A DNA stretch of 64,000 nt, taken from assembly GCA_947396885.1 (NCBI GenBank), contig OX377204.1:90468728-90532727 (forward strand). Reading direction: 5' to 3'. The position numbers and the translations under genes were made by a program. Origin of the DNA: Heligmosomoides polygyrus polygyrus (lineage: Eukaryota > Nematoda > Chromadorea > Rhabditida > Heligmosomidae). The notes under the pieces were generated by a model. It was given only the letters and a program-made list of their open reading frames with translations. It was not told where the DNA came from and ran no database searches. This document shows positions 1-11,270 of the stretch, piece after piece; the stretch's first letter is position 1, and every line of letters begins with the position of its first letter.

Positions 1-156
1 GTTAGGCCTAAGTAAGACCGTCTTTGATTAGGGTGAGAAATCCAACTATAGATAGGTTCCCTTTCCTTGTAGAAGCGAATACGCACAAAAGAGCTTCAAC
101 TACAGCCAATGACGCCCATGTCTAACACGCGATATGCGTCGTAATCTCAAACTCAC

Positions 157-3100
157 TTCTCATAGGACGTCGACTGGTTTTCGAAGTAGTCGACAAGTGA
201 TGCGAGTAGTAATGCTTCTGGCACATTGAACACTGTATTTAGCACAAAAATTCGTGATTCCTCTAATGCTACGTGTTTGTTTGGATACTGCTGACGGATC
301 TCCCTCCTGAATATCATTGGTGATACACATTAAAAAACGCAGTAGCCAGATGCAACAATTTACAAGCTCAATGCCGTAACTTCTAATGAACTCTTTGCTT
401 TTTCATATCTTGCCTATTCACATCATCTAGCCGTCGTTACTGTATCCGTGACGGTGAGGCCTTATGTAGCGTTCTCAAGAAATCTACAAGAATGCGTTGT
501 GCTGTCACCATACAGTAACTCGCCTCTACAGTCTTTAACAAGTTAAGAGGACAATACTGTAAGGTGTTGCGAACCTTTACGATCAGCCTAATATTTATGT
601 GGTGCTAATTTGTAGATTGGAATATCGTTGACTTACTTTTCCAGCTTTGTGAATCCATGAAAAGCTGCCAGAATATTGCAGTGCTCATCCGTCTTGAGAA
701 GGTTTCCCAGGCGTTTATCAAACCAAGCGTTACGCGCAACAAAATTACTCCTATACTGCCTTCCCTAAAACCAAAAATGATATATAAATTATATATAAGC
801 CGCCTCTGTTTGCAGAGAAGGCTGGAGCTCACAAGGATCTCCCTCGGATAGCCAATATCGACTAATCTTTTGATGGAGAGATTAAAAGCCAGCTCTTCTG
901 ATATCGGTGATTTGTAAACTAAAATACAAGGTTTTGCTATAAAAATACAATATGATGCACTCTCCTCCAGGCGCTTCATCGATAATGGTAGATCGAGCAG
1001 AGGAAAAATGACCTTGGTGAGCCTAACTTTCATAATGAGCAAGCCTACGAGTTAACCGGCGCGACTAAAAAACACCACCACATACATCTCCGTACAATCC
1101 TAGGCTGACGGGGTCGCAGCTAGCAAACACCCACATGACGTCTGTCCTAAGATAGGAAACTGCAACAGGGACCAACCAGACCTTCCGGCGTCTGTAAATT
1201 ATTACTAGAATTGCTTGCAAACGATGAAACACTGACAAGTTCGTGATATTGACACATCCCGGGATAGCCTACTGCGCTTCAAAGTGAGTTAGGCAGGTGT
1301 GCTCCTGTAGGATGATGATCCGTGCCTTTATCACAAATGACAACCTACCACGAAATTTGTTACGCAACACGAAAATGCAAGCGCTCACTAAGCACATCAA
1401 ACCAATTCCATTGACTGATCTGCTAACATTATTCACACTTGGTTGTGACCGAAAAATGAGCTTGCTGAAGTCCTCCGTCACATTTGAGGCGAGGCGACGG
1501 GCCGACCACTAGTCACAGTCGCAGATACGCAGAAGGGCAGCAAGGTGAACATATAAGAATGCGCGGCGGAACACGGCAAATGCGGCGGTATGCCTGTTTA
1601 CGTAGTGAGGCTGCTATACTCACGACGTCTACTGTCCTGACAACTCATAAGCCTCTTAAGAATAGTGTTTAAGAGCCTTCAGCTTTATTTTATCAGAGGA
1701 AATGGTTGCGTTGTGGAGGAAATGGGTGACTAGTCGAAAATGTAGAAAGCCCGAATTTTCCATAATTTTCCATTAAAGCCGAGATCAGAGTTGAAGGAAA
1801 AGCGCGAAAAAATGGGGAGGAACGCAGCGCCACCCCTTCATTCCACGACTCTGATCGAGTTTTTTCGCTCGCAGCGTCTAGCATCAAAAGTGTGCGGAGG
1901 TCTTCAGGCTCATCGTTATCATTGCATGAACGTTATGGGCGCAATGAGCGAACGGGGAGGCAGCCCACCAGAAACCGGTCTCATCAACGACTTACAGCAA
2001 TTTAGCAAAGAAAATTACCGCCGAAAACCCTGATTCCTTATCTAGTGTTATGAGCCGCGTTATCTGACCCCAGGAGCTGGATTCATCAACGACTAAAGCC
2101 CTACGCACACTTTTGCGGCAACACGGCAGTCCTATCTTTAAGCGCAGAAGCAGAATCGTCGGGCGAGGCAAAACTACCCATTCCGGATGAGCCGCCAAAG
2201 CGGCAGTAGCTGCCAGGGAGGTCCCACATATCAGTCTATTCTATTAGCCTGCGAATTGATTCGTTTAATGCCACGTAAATCTCGAGTTTGTTTTCCTGTC
2301 CGTAAATGCCATATACATTGATATAGTCGGCGTAGAGCTGTACTTTTACTGATGCATGAGTCTTTAATTTATTTGGAAGATCAAAACAATACGTGACAAA
2401 AAGAAGAGGAGAGAGAACACCACCCTGAGGTACTCCACTTGAACAAGAATAAACTATTGCCTCCTTCCACATGGAGGAAACGCTTTCTAGCATAATGGAA
2501 ATATTAAAAATCATTGACAAAGGTCTACAAAGATTTTGGGCACATTTCTTAAACACTATTTGAGGTATCCCATTATCAAAAGTAGAGGATGAGGGCTCTT
2601 TTAGAGCTAGAAAATTCTTCAGCACATAATTTTGATCGAAAGTGATATTTTCGAATTTGCAGCCGTTGAGCAATCCATTTGAGCAAAAGCGTTGATTATA
2701 ATTCCTCGCATTTCCGGAAGTGAACACACTAGAAAAATATTTCGCAAATGCTTCTGCTTTCTGCTTGTCAGTTACGAACACATTGCCATTTTCATCTTCA
2801 ATGGTCGGGAGATTCCCACAGCCTTTCATCTTAATGCGAACCAACTCGAAAAATTGTTTTGTGGACGACTTTCTTGCTAATCGTCTTTCACAATTAGCAT
2901 GGAATTTCTTAATATGAAAGTTAACATCGGAGTACACTTTTTTATAGAGCGCACAAGATATGGAAAGCCTCGCCTTCTGATTCAAAAGGTTTAGAATGTG
3001 CTTTGGATACCTTGTCCTTTTGTTACCAGGATAACAAAGAGGAACACATTTTTTGAATTCCTCATACATTACTGCTCAAAACCTGATACATAGGTCATCA

Positions 3101-4643
3101 ATAGATTGAAAGCCATCAAAAACGCTCAATATCAAAAGGCTCCAAATCGAATATTGTAGCCAATTATAACCCGATTAGCATTTTACCGCTCTCAGCAAAA
3201 ATATTTGAAAAGATTTTACGTGAGAAATTCCTTGACTGGCTTGAGCGTCAAAATTTGCTCCCACCAGAACAGCACGGTCTTCTAAAAGGTGCATCAACTA
3301 CTACCCAACTGGTTGATAGTAGTTTTGACTGGTACTACGCCATGAACAACAACCTTGCCGTGGATGTCATTTACTTTGATTTAGGTAAGGTATTTGATAG
3401 AGTAAACCACGTCATTTGTGGGTAAAAGTGAATAATTCCTTCTCAGAACGCCACAGTGCGGTTGCTGCTGTTGCAGCAACGAGCAATAAAAAAGGGGCGT
3501 AGTTCGATGTTTCTTGCAGACGCAACGCGATGAGATAAGATAATGGGATAAGACCTGTGATATCCTCCGTTGACGAGCATCAGCAGCAAGAAATGATGGT
3601 GATCATTCCACGTTGCTGAGGCCGTGCAACCGATGCCGGTGTTGCTGATGCAGTGTTGCATGGTTGGTTGCAGGGTTGTTTGTGCTCTTCGAGCGCAGAA
3701 CTAGGCTAGGGAAGAGACTACAGGGTGTGGTGCGTTCAAGCTGCTCGTGCGAGAACTGCTCCCGTCTCCCAGGGCTCTCCTCTAGTGACGGTGGAAGAGC
3801 CACCGACCGCTCAACGACCCTCCTCCATATCGACTGACCGTGGTGTCGGTGGGTGTCGAAAATGGCCACGTCGATACAACTCCGCACGCGGCTTGGACGA
3901 GGAAGAAGAGCCGCCACCGAGTGCATCAGTAGAATTTGGTTAGGTCTAAGTAAGACCCCTATGGGCTGCCACCCCCCCCCCAACGCGTATTGCGCTTCCT
4001 TCCGTTTAGTTCTCATATCCTCACTTCTTTTCTAGCCCTCTCACAGTTCGATGGATCGCAGCGTGTGCTATTCGTTATCATGATTAGAGAGCTTGCATCT
4101 TAGTACTTGGTTGGCCAGTCCAAATTTGTCCAATATTGCTTGAAAGTGATTTGGATTGCCAACCCCTCCTGCCGTTCACTCCAATCAAGGAACCATGACA
4201 CAGCTTTAAGATCTCGGGGCAAATTTAGAATAGGAACAATATGGTAAGCTGTATCTATCCTAGTCGGTAGGGGTGACCGTAAAGTAACGATTATGGTCGT
4301 CATCCCACTCCACACAAGCATTCCCACTGAATTTAAATAAAAATCCTCGCATAGTGGAACAGCAGCTGAAGTTGCTGTGGAGACTTAAGGGGTTAAAGAC
4401 GCAGATCACCACGTGCCTTCGCCCGATTAGGATAGATCCTGTAAAAAACGTCAAAAGAAGCAAAATCACTAAGAGGACATTTTAAGCAGAAGCTGAGTTT
4501 TCAATTTTGAGCTCCCTCCACAAGTCAGCGCCCAGAGGTTTCCGCGAGATCCTTGATACGAAATCTCACTGGCTAGTGTTGCATCCATATCGAATCCTAT
4601 GCACTTAATCTTGTCCATCCGCAGAGAACGATTGACATATATC
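157..4643 (-). CDS. Cytosolic purine 5'-nucleotidase (NT5C2-type) gene A, 5' exons only, continues past the left edge
   Basis: Four exons can be read on the minus strand: 4643-4570, 918-833, 764-637 and 306-157. Each begins after a nematode acceptor (TTCAG or TTTTAG) and ends at GTGAG or GTAAG, and all phases join. The first exon carries NRSLRMDKIKCIGFDMDATL, the HAD motif I of cytosolic IMP/GMP-specific 5'-nucleotidases, with both Asp of DxD present. The second reads YKSPxxEELAFNLSIKRLVDIGYP. The third contains WFDKRLGNLLKTD and the fourth YPNKHVALEESRIFVLNTVF, all collinear with the vertebrate NT5C2 family. The family hydrolyses 6-hydroxypurine nucleoside monophosphates in the cytosol. Exon lengths equal those of gene B exactly, and the fourth exon differs from its counterpart at 5 of 50 residues, so this is a tandem paralogue. 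Intron 1 (919-4569) contains LINE debris. The N-terminal exon before 4643 was not found, and exons 5 onward lie left of the window. Confidence 0.85.
2236..3069 (-). pseudogene. CR1/Jockey-type LINE reverse transcriptase, internally deleted
   Basis: A 277-codon open stretch on the minus strand reads as a non-LTR reverse transcriptase. Its N-terminal half has the linker typical of CR1-like ORF2 (FFELVRIKMKGCGNLPTIED, then FAKYFSSVFT). It then jumps from SMWKEAIV directly to SCSSGVPQGGVLSPLLF and YADYINVYG. The fingers/palm part that should lie between (NYRPIS to FDRVNH) is absent from this strand. YADY replaces the catalytic YADD, so the copy is dead. It lies in intron 1 of gene A. The missing middle part is found next door on the plus strand. 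Confidence 0.75.
3135..3416 (+). pseudogene. CR1/Jockey-type LINE RT fragment, opposite strand
   Basis: Reading the plus strand gives NYNPISILPLSAKIFEKIL, EQHGLLKGAS, then DVIYFDLGKVFDRVNH: the fingers-to-palm part of a non-LTR RT including the first catalytic Asp region (YFDLxKxFDRVxH). This is exactly the section missing from the minus-strand fragment about 70 bp to the left, so the two are probably parts of one rearranged insertion. It ends abruptly after VNHVICG at a stop codon. Confidence 0.7.
3660..3935. repeat. GC-rich dispersed repeat, related to the 35-41 kb mosaic
   Basis: The stretch with CTCTTCGAGCGCAGAACTAGG, then AAGCTGCTCGTGCGAGAACTG and GGAAGAAGAGCCGCCACCG, recurs in altered form around 35300, 37500, 38350, 38750 and 40950. 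It lies in intron 1 of gene A. I see no credible reading frame. Confidence 0.45.
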
Positions 4644-6030
4644 CTGAATTAGACCGTTGTTGCACCTCTACTTTATTATTTAAATAGAAATAAATGCGAG
4701 GCAACATTCTCGACACGATGGCTCGCTAACGTACATTCGATCCATATTAGTACAGGTTCGAGTTGATGAATGAAACATACTGATGGCTCCAGAGCTAAGC
4801 GTGATAGCTCCTACTGATACTCCTTATCGTTAGCGATGTCAGGCTAGGGGAGATGTCTGTGGAGTATGGCAGATGGAGGGTGAAGTTCATCCCTCCTACC
4901 ATAGTTGGACTTTTTTGCCACTACAACCAGTTCGGAAACATATGGTCAACCTTGAGGCACACTATGGTCTGCTATTCGCATGTAGCATTAAGAGATGAGA
5001 TTTCGGCTTGTGCAATTGATTACCAAGACGTCTGTCGTTAATGCCGTTCCTTAGACTAGTAGATCGCGAACACCACAGATTGTGTACACCTTTTTGCATT
5101 CCAGCAAATTCATTGCATCAATTCTCCGAAGTATTCGCCTGACTTTAGGACATTTACCTTTTCTATATAATACGAGCGCCGCGTCATACCTAATAGTATA
5201 GCTTGCACTCGCCTAATTCAAAGGATCACAATGCAATCCTTTCCCTTCACATGCGAGATAAGTGCAGTCCTTAAGAACCTTGTCAGTGGAGCAGCTAACA
5301 AATAAGTCTCACTGTGTGATGTGGCGCTGAGTCGTACGTAGGCTTCGAGTCGTTCTTATCGTTGCACCCAACGGGAGCCTCAACTTGAGAACAACTTTCT
5401 GCGAAACATGGAAGCACGCTATACGTAGTCGAAAATATTAGAGCTGTTCTCAAGATTTTCAGGCAGCTTTCTCGACCATCCCACGTTTAGATGTGTCGCT
5501 CAATTGAGGTGGGAGGTTAACGTTACTTTTCCTCATTGTTCAGCGGTTCCACGGCTTCTATGGTCAAGAGCTGTTTTAGCACGAGCAACCTCTTTTAGAT
5601 GCTTGCGAGCGTGACCCTTTCGTAACTCAATTCACTGTTATATAGAAAAGTTGATGATTCAGTACAAACTGGAACTTGGCCAATTTGGCCGACCTGAGGC
5701 AGTATGCTATGCTCGCCTGACTCGGGGACGATACCCTGCGCGAAAAACCTGGGTATCATCCCCGAGTCTCGATTATCCACCCACTTATGCACATCTCCGG
5801 AGCGCCCTTGGGGATGGCAGAGAAAGCAGAATAGGGTAGAGAAGTAGGGTAAAACAATGACGACGCGGCAAATCGCAGTTTCGCGTTTCGCATTTGAAGC
5901 TCGTTATCGAAACGTAGTCGATCGACGCATAATATAGATGGAGAATTACACTGTCCATTGTCCATCGATTATGTCAAGCATAAAATTGACAGATTGTTCC
6001 GGTTGATAATAGGTATTCTGTAGGCATACG
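4644..6030. other. No recognised gene
   Basis: This 1.4-kb stretch upstream of gene A exon 1 should contain the gene's N-terminal exon and promoter, but I could not recognise either. A short inverted repeat (CCTGACTCGGGGACGAT at 5717 and ATCATCCCCGAGTCTCG at 5756) is visible. Confidence 0.4.
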
Positions 6031-6265
6031 GACGCACGTTGGATGAGGTCCGATACGCGTCTTCTGAATCCGGGCATCCGTTGTGAGACATTGGCGATAC
6101 TTCCTCTGATTTCGGATGCTCGTTACATAACATGGGTTACGCGTCTACTCATTTCGCATGCTCGCTGTACGACTTAGGAGACATGTCTTCTGAACCCGCA
6201 GGCCGATTGAACCACTTCAGTGCTATGTCCTCTGAACCCGGTCGTCTAGTGCAAGACGTCTGTGA
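6031..6265 (-). repeat. Degenerate about 42-bp minisatellite, inverted relative to 7.9-8.4 kb
   Basis: Repeated CTTCTGAATCCGGGCATCC-type units (CTTCTGAACCCGCAGGCCG, CTCTGAACCCGGTCGTC) are the reverse complement of the minisatellite unit seen at 7910-8390. About five units are visible with strong drift. Confidence 0.5.
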
Positions 6266-6800
6266 AGGTCCCCGGACAAACAAACGCTCAGATGTGAAGC
6301 CTACCGCTAATATTTTATATATGGTAAGGTTCTCGCGTTTGCCTATAGCTGTTCAAGATTTGCGTCCCGTTTTATTCGCCTACGCCTAACATCCGTCTTA
6401 TGACGATGAGTCCCATCTTTGTAATATAAAAGACTATGGCTCTCAATCGTTCTCATTCACTGCTCTTCAACATTGTGATTGTAAGAACAATTACTATACT
6501 TATTTCAAAAATTTGAGTGGTGCTTAGTTGCATTACACCGAATATTGCTCAGCGCCAATCTTACAAGGAAAGGTTACCAATCCAAGGTGAGCTTTTGCCA
6601 TGCTACCAGGATGTCCAATAATTCCTGTCCAAAAATTTTCAAAATTTTATAATTTTCCTTAGAAGTGCTATAATATCAGGCAAGTGTAGAAACCTTCTAG
6701 AAGGTTCTCCAGAGTTCCACGCTAGGGGTATATATGGTGCAGTCGCCGCGTCTAGCTACCAGTACAAGCTAAAATCGACCCAGGTCGAATTCGTACATTC

Positions 6801-7236
6801 GTGTACTACGAGTGGCTGCTGGGCAACGACACGGGCACCGCGGTCGCCAACATCTGCAGAGCGTGCAAGGAGGAAGCAGTGTCCCAGCGCACAGTCAGGC
6901 GCTGGTACAATCGTTTCGAGAGCGGCGACACGAGCCTGAGGACAGGGAACATCCGCTGAAGATCATGCTCTGCTGCTGGTGGGACGCCAAGGGCATGCTG
7001 TACTTCGAGCTGCTCCCGCAAGGCAGGACGGTCACCACCTCCATCTATACCGATCAGCTCGAGAAACTAGCCGCCGCCATCCGAGAAAAGCGTCCCGACG
7101 GGCCTCGGTCCACCTGCTGCACGACAACGCGCGCCCCCACGTGGCGAAGGAGACCCAGCAGAAGTTGGCGACGCTCGGCTGGGAGACGGTTGCCGATCCG
7201 CCGTATTCCCCGGACCTCGCCCCCTCCGACTGGTAG
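6801..7236 (+). pseudogene. Mariner-like transposase, internally deleted and frameshifted
   Basis: From 6801 the sequence encodes a mariner N-terminal helix-turn-helix (EEAVSQRTVRRWYNRFESGD) ending at a TGA near 6957. An overlapping frame then continues directly with [20 protein letters not shown], the region before the second catalytic Asp. A further frame carries [19 protein letters not shown] and [11 protein letters not shown], the second and third Asp motifs of D,D34D transposases. The section with the first Asp is missing and at least one frameshift separates the blocks, so no functional enzyme is encoded. High GC at third positions sets it apart from its AT-rich flanks. A SINE begins exactly where the transposase homology stops. 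Confidence 0.8.
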
Positions 7237-7455
7237 GAGGGATGCCTAATAGGAGCACATGTGAGGGTTTTAAGTTCGAGTCCGCGCACTGCCGAATTTT
7301 TTGCGCATATTAGTTTGTTGTTATTACGCTTTCTCATACCCACAGGAGACAATTTTAGACCACAATGCTTACAACAAACCAAGGGTGTCTATTTGCGCCT
7401 TCATGTCTGCTAGTTTTCCAACAATGCCTATCTGCACCATATCATTTCTCTCAAA
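7233..7455 (+). repeat. tRNA-derived SINE, family S2 (plus copy)
   Basis: The head (GACTGGTAGGAGGGATGCC, with AAGTTCGAGTCCGCGCACTG as a B box) resembles a tRNA, followed by about 150 bp of body. The body matches, on the other strand, 9395-9625: GCATATTAGTTTGTTGTTAT, AATGCTTACAACAAACCAAG, CAACAATGCCTATCTGCACC. Two copies on opposite strands with the same limits define the family. Confidence 0.6.
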
Positions 7456-7909
7456 ATAAAAAGTTCAATCTTGCTCCTCCCTTTTAGTCAACAGTTATGG
7501 TAAAAATCTATGAAAAAAATGAAACACATGTGCGTGTCACACCAAAATTACCCTACAAATGTGAGTGAGGAATAATCTTCTTCCTGACAAGAAGTGACCA
7601 CTTCTTCTTCGTTGAACGCGACAATCCATGGGCGTAGAGAAAGGTCCAGGGTGAACATCGACGTACCCAGCTGCCAACCACGCGTATGACAGACAAAGAA
7701 AGGTCCCGTTTTCATTACACTACCTCTAGCTTAAACCGCCTCTTCTTCCTGACAGTCGATCCTATATATAAGCGAGAACGGTCGTTTGTCTGTGGGTATG
7801 TGTTTGTTTGCACAGAAGTGCTGAAGGAGTGTGTTGGGAGGAAGTATGGGGAAGGGGGAGGCCGGGGGTTGTAGTTGTCACCAGTTGTCAACTGTTGTAG
7901 TTGTCGACA

Positions 7910-8390
7910 GGCGTCCATGTTCAGACGACATGTCACCAATGTCGCGCAAAGGACGTTCAGGTTGAGAAGAGGTGTCACTGATGTCGCGCTAGGGGTGTTC
8001 GGATTCACACGACGTGTCAGTGATGTCGCGCAAAGCAGGTCCGGCTTGAGAAACGTCGTTCGTCAGATGCCTGGGTTCAGAATAGGTGTCACCGATGTCG
8101 CGCAAGGGGTGTTCGGATTCAGACACGTGTCACTGATGTCACGCAAAGCACTTACGACTTCAGAAGACATGTCACCGATGTCGTTCATCAGGTGCCTGGA
8201 TTCAGAAGAAGTGTCACCAATGTCGGGAAAGGCCTTCCAGGTTCAGACGACGTGTCACCGATGTCGCGCAAAGCACGTTCGGGTTGAAAACACATGTCAC
8301 CACGTTGTTCAACAGGCGTACAGGTTCGGAAGAGGTGTCACCGATGTCGCGCGAGGATTTCGGATTCAGACGACGTGTTACCAGTGAAGG
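7910..8390 (+). repeat. 42-bp minisatellite, about 11-12 units
   Basis: The core TGTCACCGATGTCGCGCAA recurs with start-to-start distances of 40-42 bp (TGTCA at 7931, 7973, 8015, 8087, 8128, 8170, 8212, 8253, 8295, 8336, then 8376), each followed by GGTTCAGAAGAC-like sequence. Single scattered units occur at 21412-21440 and 22630-22660, and an inverted array at 6031-6265. Open frames across it are by-products of the 42-bp (14-codon) period. Confidence 0.85.
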
Positions 8391-8980
8391 TGGGACCAAT
8401 GATGGGGACCAGTGAAGGATGGGGTTCCAATAAGGGACACCCGTAAAGGGTTAACCAATAAAGGAGGGACCAGCGAAGGTGGGACCAGCAATGGGGACCG
8501 GTGAGGGAGGGGATCCAAAGAAGTGGGACCGGTGAAGGAGGCGGGAGGGGTCCAGTGAAGATGGGACCGGTGAGGAAGGGACCAGTAATGGGAACCGGTG
8601 ATGGGGGGGGGGGGAGTGGTTCAGTGAAGGGTGGACCCGTGAAGGTGGGGGAGGGGTCCAGTAAGGGGGACCGGTACAATTTTGATCAGTGAACAACGGA
8701 CCAGGTGAAGGGGACAGGTGAGGGAGGGAGCAGTAATGGGGAGTACAGTGAAGGGGGAACCGGAAAAGGGGTTGATGATAAAAGGGGACCAGTGAGGGTG
8801 GGACCAGTAATGGAGATCGGTGAAGGATAGGATGACCAGCGAAGAGGAGACCAGTAAAGGGAGGTCCAGTGAAGGTAGGAGGGGGGACCAGTGAAGGGTG
8901 AACCGGAAAAGGGCTGACAATAAAGGGGAACCAGTGATAAGGGACCAGTTAAGGAGGGGGGCAGTGAAGATGATGTCCTG
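8390..8980 (+). repeat. G-rich variable minisatellite
   Basis: Tandem units of roughly 17-30 bp on the theme GGGACCAGTGAAGG or GGGACCGGTGAAGG fill 590 bp, with many GGG/GGGG runs on the plus strand. The same theme recurs at 21150-21370 and 22440-22620. The Pro/Ser-rich minus-strand frames here are repeat artefacts. The density of G runs makes G-quadruplex formation on the plus strand plausible. Confidence 0.8.
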
Positions 8981-9394
8981 TTCCATTCTATTGGTTCTTC
9001 CTGTTTTGCCCTATTGCGCTGTACCATTCTTTATAGCAAAACCAGTTTTTTAATGAATGAGAGAACGCTTAAAGAGGAGAAGAGGACGTTCGGGGTGTTC
9101 TATTCTCCGAGTTTGAGGCGAAGCCCCGATCAGATTTTTAGCGGCCGGCAGGCCGTTGAAGGTGTGGTATTTCAATATATGCCGTCCAGCAGAACTTGCA
9201 TGGCATCCGCAACCGCAATCTCTCTCCTTGTCGGAGATGAAATCCAGTGTGAAGGTGGAGAGTAGTCGGCCGACATCTTCAGGTGAGGACGGTATTTTTG
9301 CACACTCATGTACCGATATAGCCCGCGTCCATGATATTCAACCATAAGCTACGCGTATTTGTGTGCAGTTACGGTATTATTGGTGATAATTATG

Positions 9395-9625
9395 ATATGG
9401 TGGTGGTGCAGATAGGCATTGTTGAAAAACTAGCGACATGAAGGCACAAATAGACAGCCTTGGTTTATTGTAAGCATTGGTAGACTGAAAATGACTTGTG
9501 AGAAAGTACAATAGCAACAAACTAATATGTGCAAAGATCTTGGCAGTATGCGGACTCGAACTTAACCCCCCTCCCGAAGTGCTCCTATGAGGCGTCCCTC
9601 CTACCAACTGCGCCGCCGAGGCATA
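9395..9625 (-). repeat. tRNA-derived SINE, family S2 (minus copy)
   Basis: On the minus strand the head reads GGCGGCGCAGTTGGTAGGAG with B box AAGTTCGAGTCCGCATACTG, followed by the same body as the plus copy at 7233-7455. The A-box-like (GCGCAGTTGGTAG) and B-box-like (GTTCGAGTCC) elements suggest an ancestral pol III promoter. This copy keeps more of the head than the plus copy. Confidence 0.6.
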
Positions 9626-9726
9626 CCTCGAAGGGTATCGTAGGAGTTGACGATAGTTGCGCGCACGCTTTCAAACCCACTTTTCAGGTCCTTAAGAAGG
9701 CGTTCAGCAAAAACTGACTATATGTA

Positions 9727-10993
9727 CAGGGTGCGCAAAAATTACCCGCACAGGGTACGCGCAGTCCAGAACTACTAGCATAACTGGATTCCGAGCTTCA
9801 TATTGAAATATGTTATACACTCATACCATACGCAAATGCATTCCAAGTTTGAGCTCATGAATGCTTACAGAGCTGTAGTGGAAAAGAGAAATCCGAAGCG
9901 ATCGGCCACCATCAGCCTGCACCTTTCTGGTCGCAGCACTGTTTTTATCGCCAATGTTCTTAATGCTCCTTGAGGAACGATGTGTGATGCCATAAAACAA
10001 TACAACGAGCTTGGGACTTTATCAGACAGGACTGGACGAGGTAAGAAATTGACTGGCATCACTTCAAGAACTTAATATTTCTTCAAACAAGGAACATTGT
10101 CAGGAATAAGCAAGGATGTATCCATATCGTATTCAGCGTGTCTACATGCTAACTGAGGCCTATGTCATACCACCGCTCACCCCGAGCGAAGTCTAATGAT
10201 AAGCTCCCATATGGATCGCGCGAAGCGATGAGTCGACTTGAGAGAATGAAAGCCCAGCGACCACGAAAATGCAAAAACTTGTTGAAGCGGTTCGCGAATG
10301 GCACCCACCGCGCGATCGTTTCTTCTGATGAGAAAGTCTTCACCCTGGAACGAACACATACTCTGACAGAATGTTGGAGCTGATATCCGCGGGAAACTGG
10401 TCACCGACTACAGTTATGATTGTGGTGCGATTATTTCAAACGGCAAGTCCCCATTAGTTTTTGTCGAATCCGGCGTCAAAATTAGCAAGTACGAGTACCA
10501 GAAAACGATTTTGGAGGACGTGTTGAAACCCTGGGCCGATGCACAATTCTTAAATGACAGACGGCGCTTCCAGCAGGACTCTGCGACTGCACACAAGGCG
10601 AGGACAAGGCAGCAGTGGTGCAAACGTGAGCTCCCGGATTTTATTGTGCACGAAGACTGCTATTCGAATTCACCGGATTCAAATGCTCTTGATTAATCTG
10701 TCTGCTCAGTATTGAAAGCAAAGTTTGCTCTACTCGCAAGTTTGGCTTCTCTGAAAGCTTCCCTGACTGAAGCTTGGAACGAAATGAGCGAAGACTACCT
10801 CCGTGCCACGTGTAATGAGTTCGCTACGGTCTGAGGACTTGTGTTCGTAAGGAATGCGGCCACTTTGAATGACTTTGACGTGTTTTTATTAGTGAGGAAA
10901 TAAAGAACTTATGTTTCAAGTTTCGTTGTCAAATCCGCATTTGTGTTGAAGTTACACTGTGATGTCTTTGTGCGGGTAATTTTTGCGCACCCT
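9727..10993 (+). mobile_element. Tc1/mariner-superfamily transposon, complete ends, dead transposase
   Basis: The left end begins CAGGGTGCGCAAAAATTACC after TA at 9725-9726. The right end (10969-10993) is its reverse complement over 25 bp, missing only the last base. Between them the plus strand encodes transposase remnants: VEKRNPKRSATISLHLSG near the start, then SSDEKVFTLER, GAIISNGKSPLVFVESGVKI, FQQDSATAHKARTRQQWC and SVLKAKFALLASLASLKASL. Several stops and frameshifts break it (near 9976, 10383 and 10695). A piece of the 12.5-kb hairpin sequence (10162-10222) lies inside the coding region. Confidence 0.82.
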
Positions 10994-11135
10994 TCACTTC
11001 TGGACTCCGCTCACAGGGCCCTACATAGCATCCTGTCAAAATAGCATCGCAAAAGCTCACCTTGAGTTGGGAACTTTTCATTGTTAGTGATTAGTTCAAC
11101 TTAATTGCGTTGATGTTATGGGGTAATTTTTGGAT

Positions 11136-11219
11136 TTATTTCTCCCAATTTGCGAGGAATGACAAGTGACACGTTGTGCAACGTGTCACTCTTCATTCCT
11201 CGCAAATTGGGAGAAATAA
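11136..11219. repeat. Long hairpin, 40-bp arms
   Basis: Left arm 11136-11175 and right arm 11180-11219 are complementary apart from two mismatches, with a 4-base loop (GTGC). The arm contains TTTCTCCCAATTTGCGAGG. An AT-rich run with repeated GGGAGAAATAAT follows to about 11270. It lies downstream of gene B. Confidence 0.8.
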
Positions 11220-11270
11220 TAATTAATAATTAATGGGAGAAAATAATGGGAGAAATAATTATTAATAATT

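Noticed and set aside
605..1042. A single 145-codon minus-strand gene
   Set aside because: It is two nucleotidase exons (918-833 and 764-637) read through an intron; the frame between and beyond them is not coding.
7910..8390. CRISPR array
   Set aside because: Repeat units drift, are joined without unique spacers, and the genome is eukaryotic.
8338..9027. Pro/Ser-rich minus-strand frames of 60-121 codons
   Set aside because: They read the G-rich minisatellite backwards; low stop density follows from the repeat composition.
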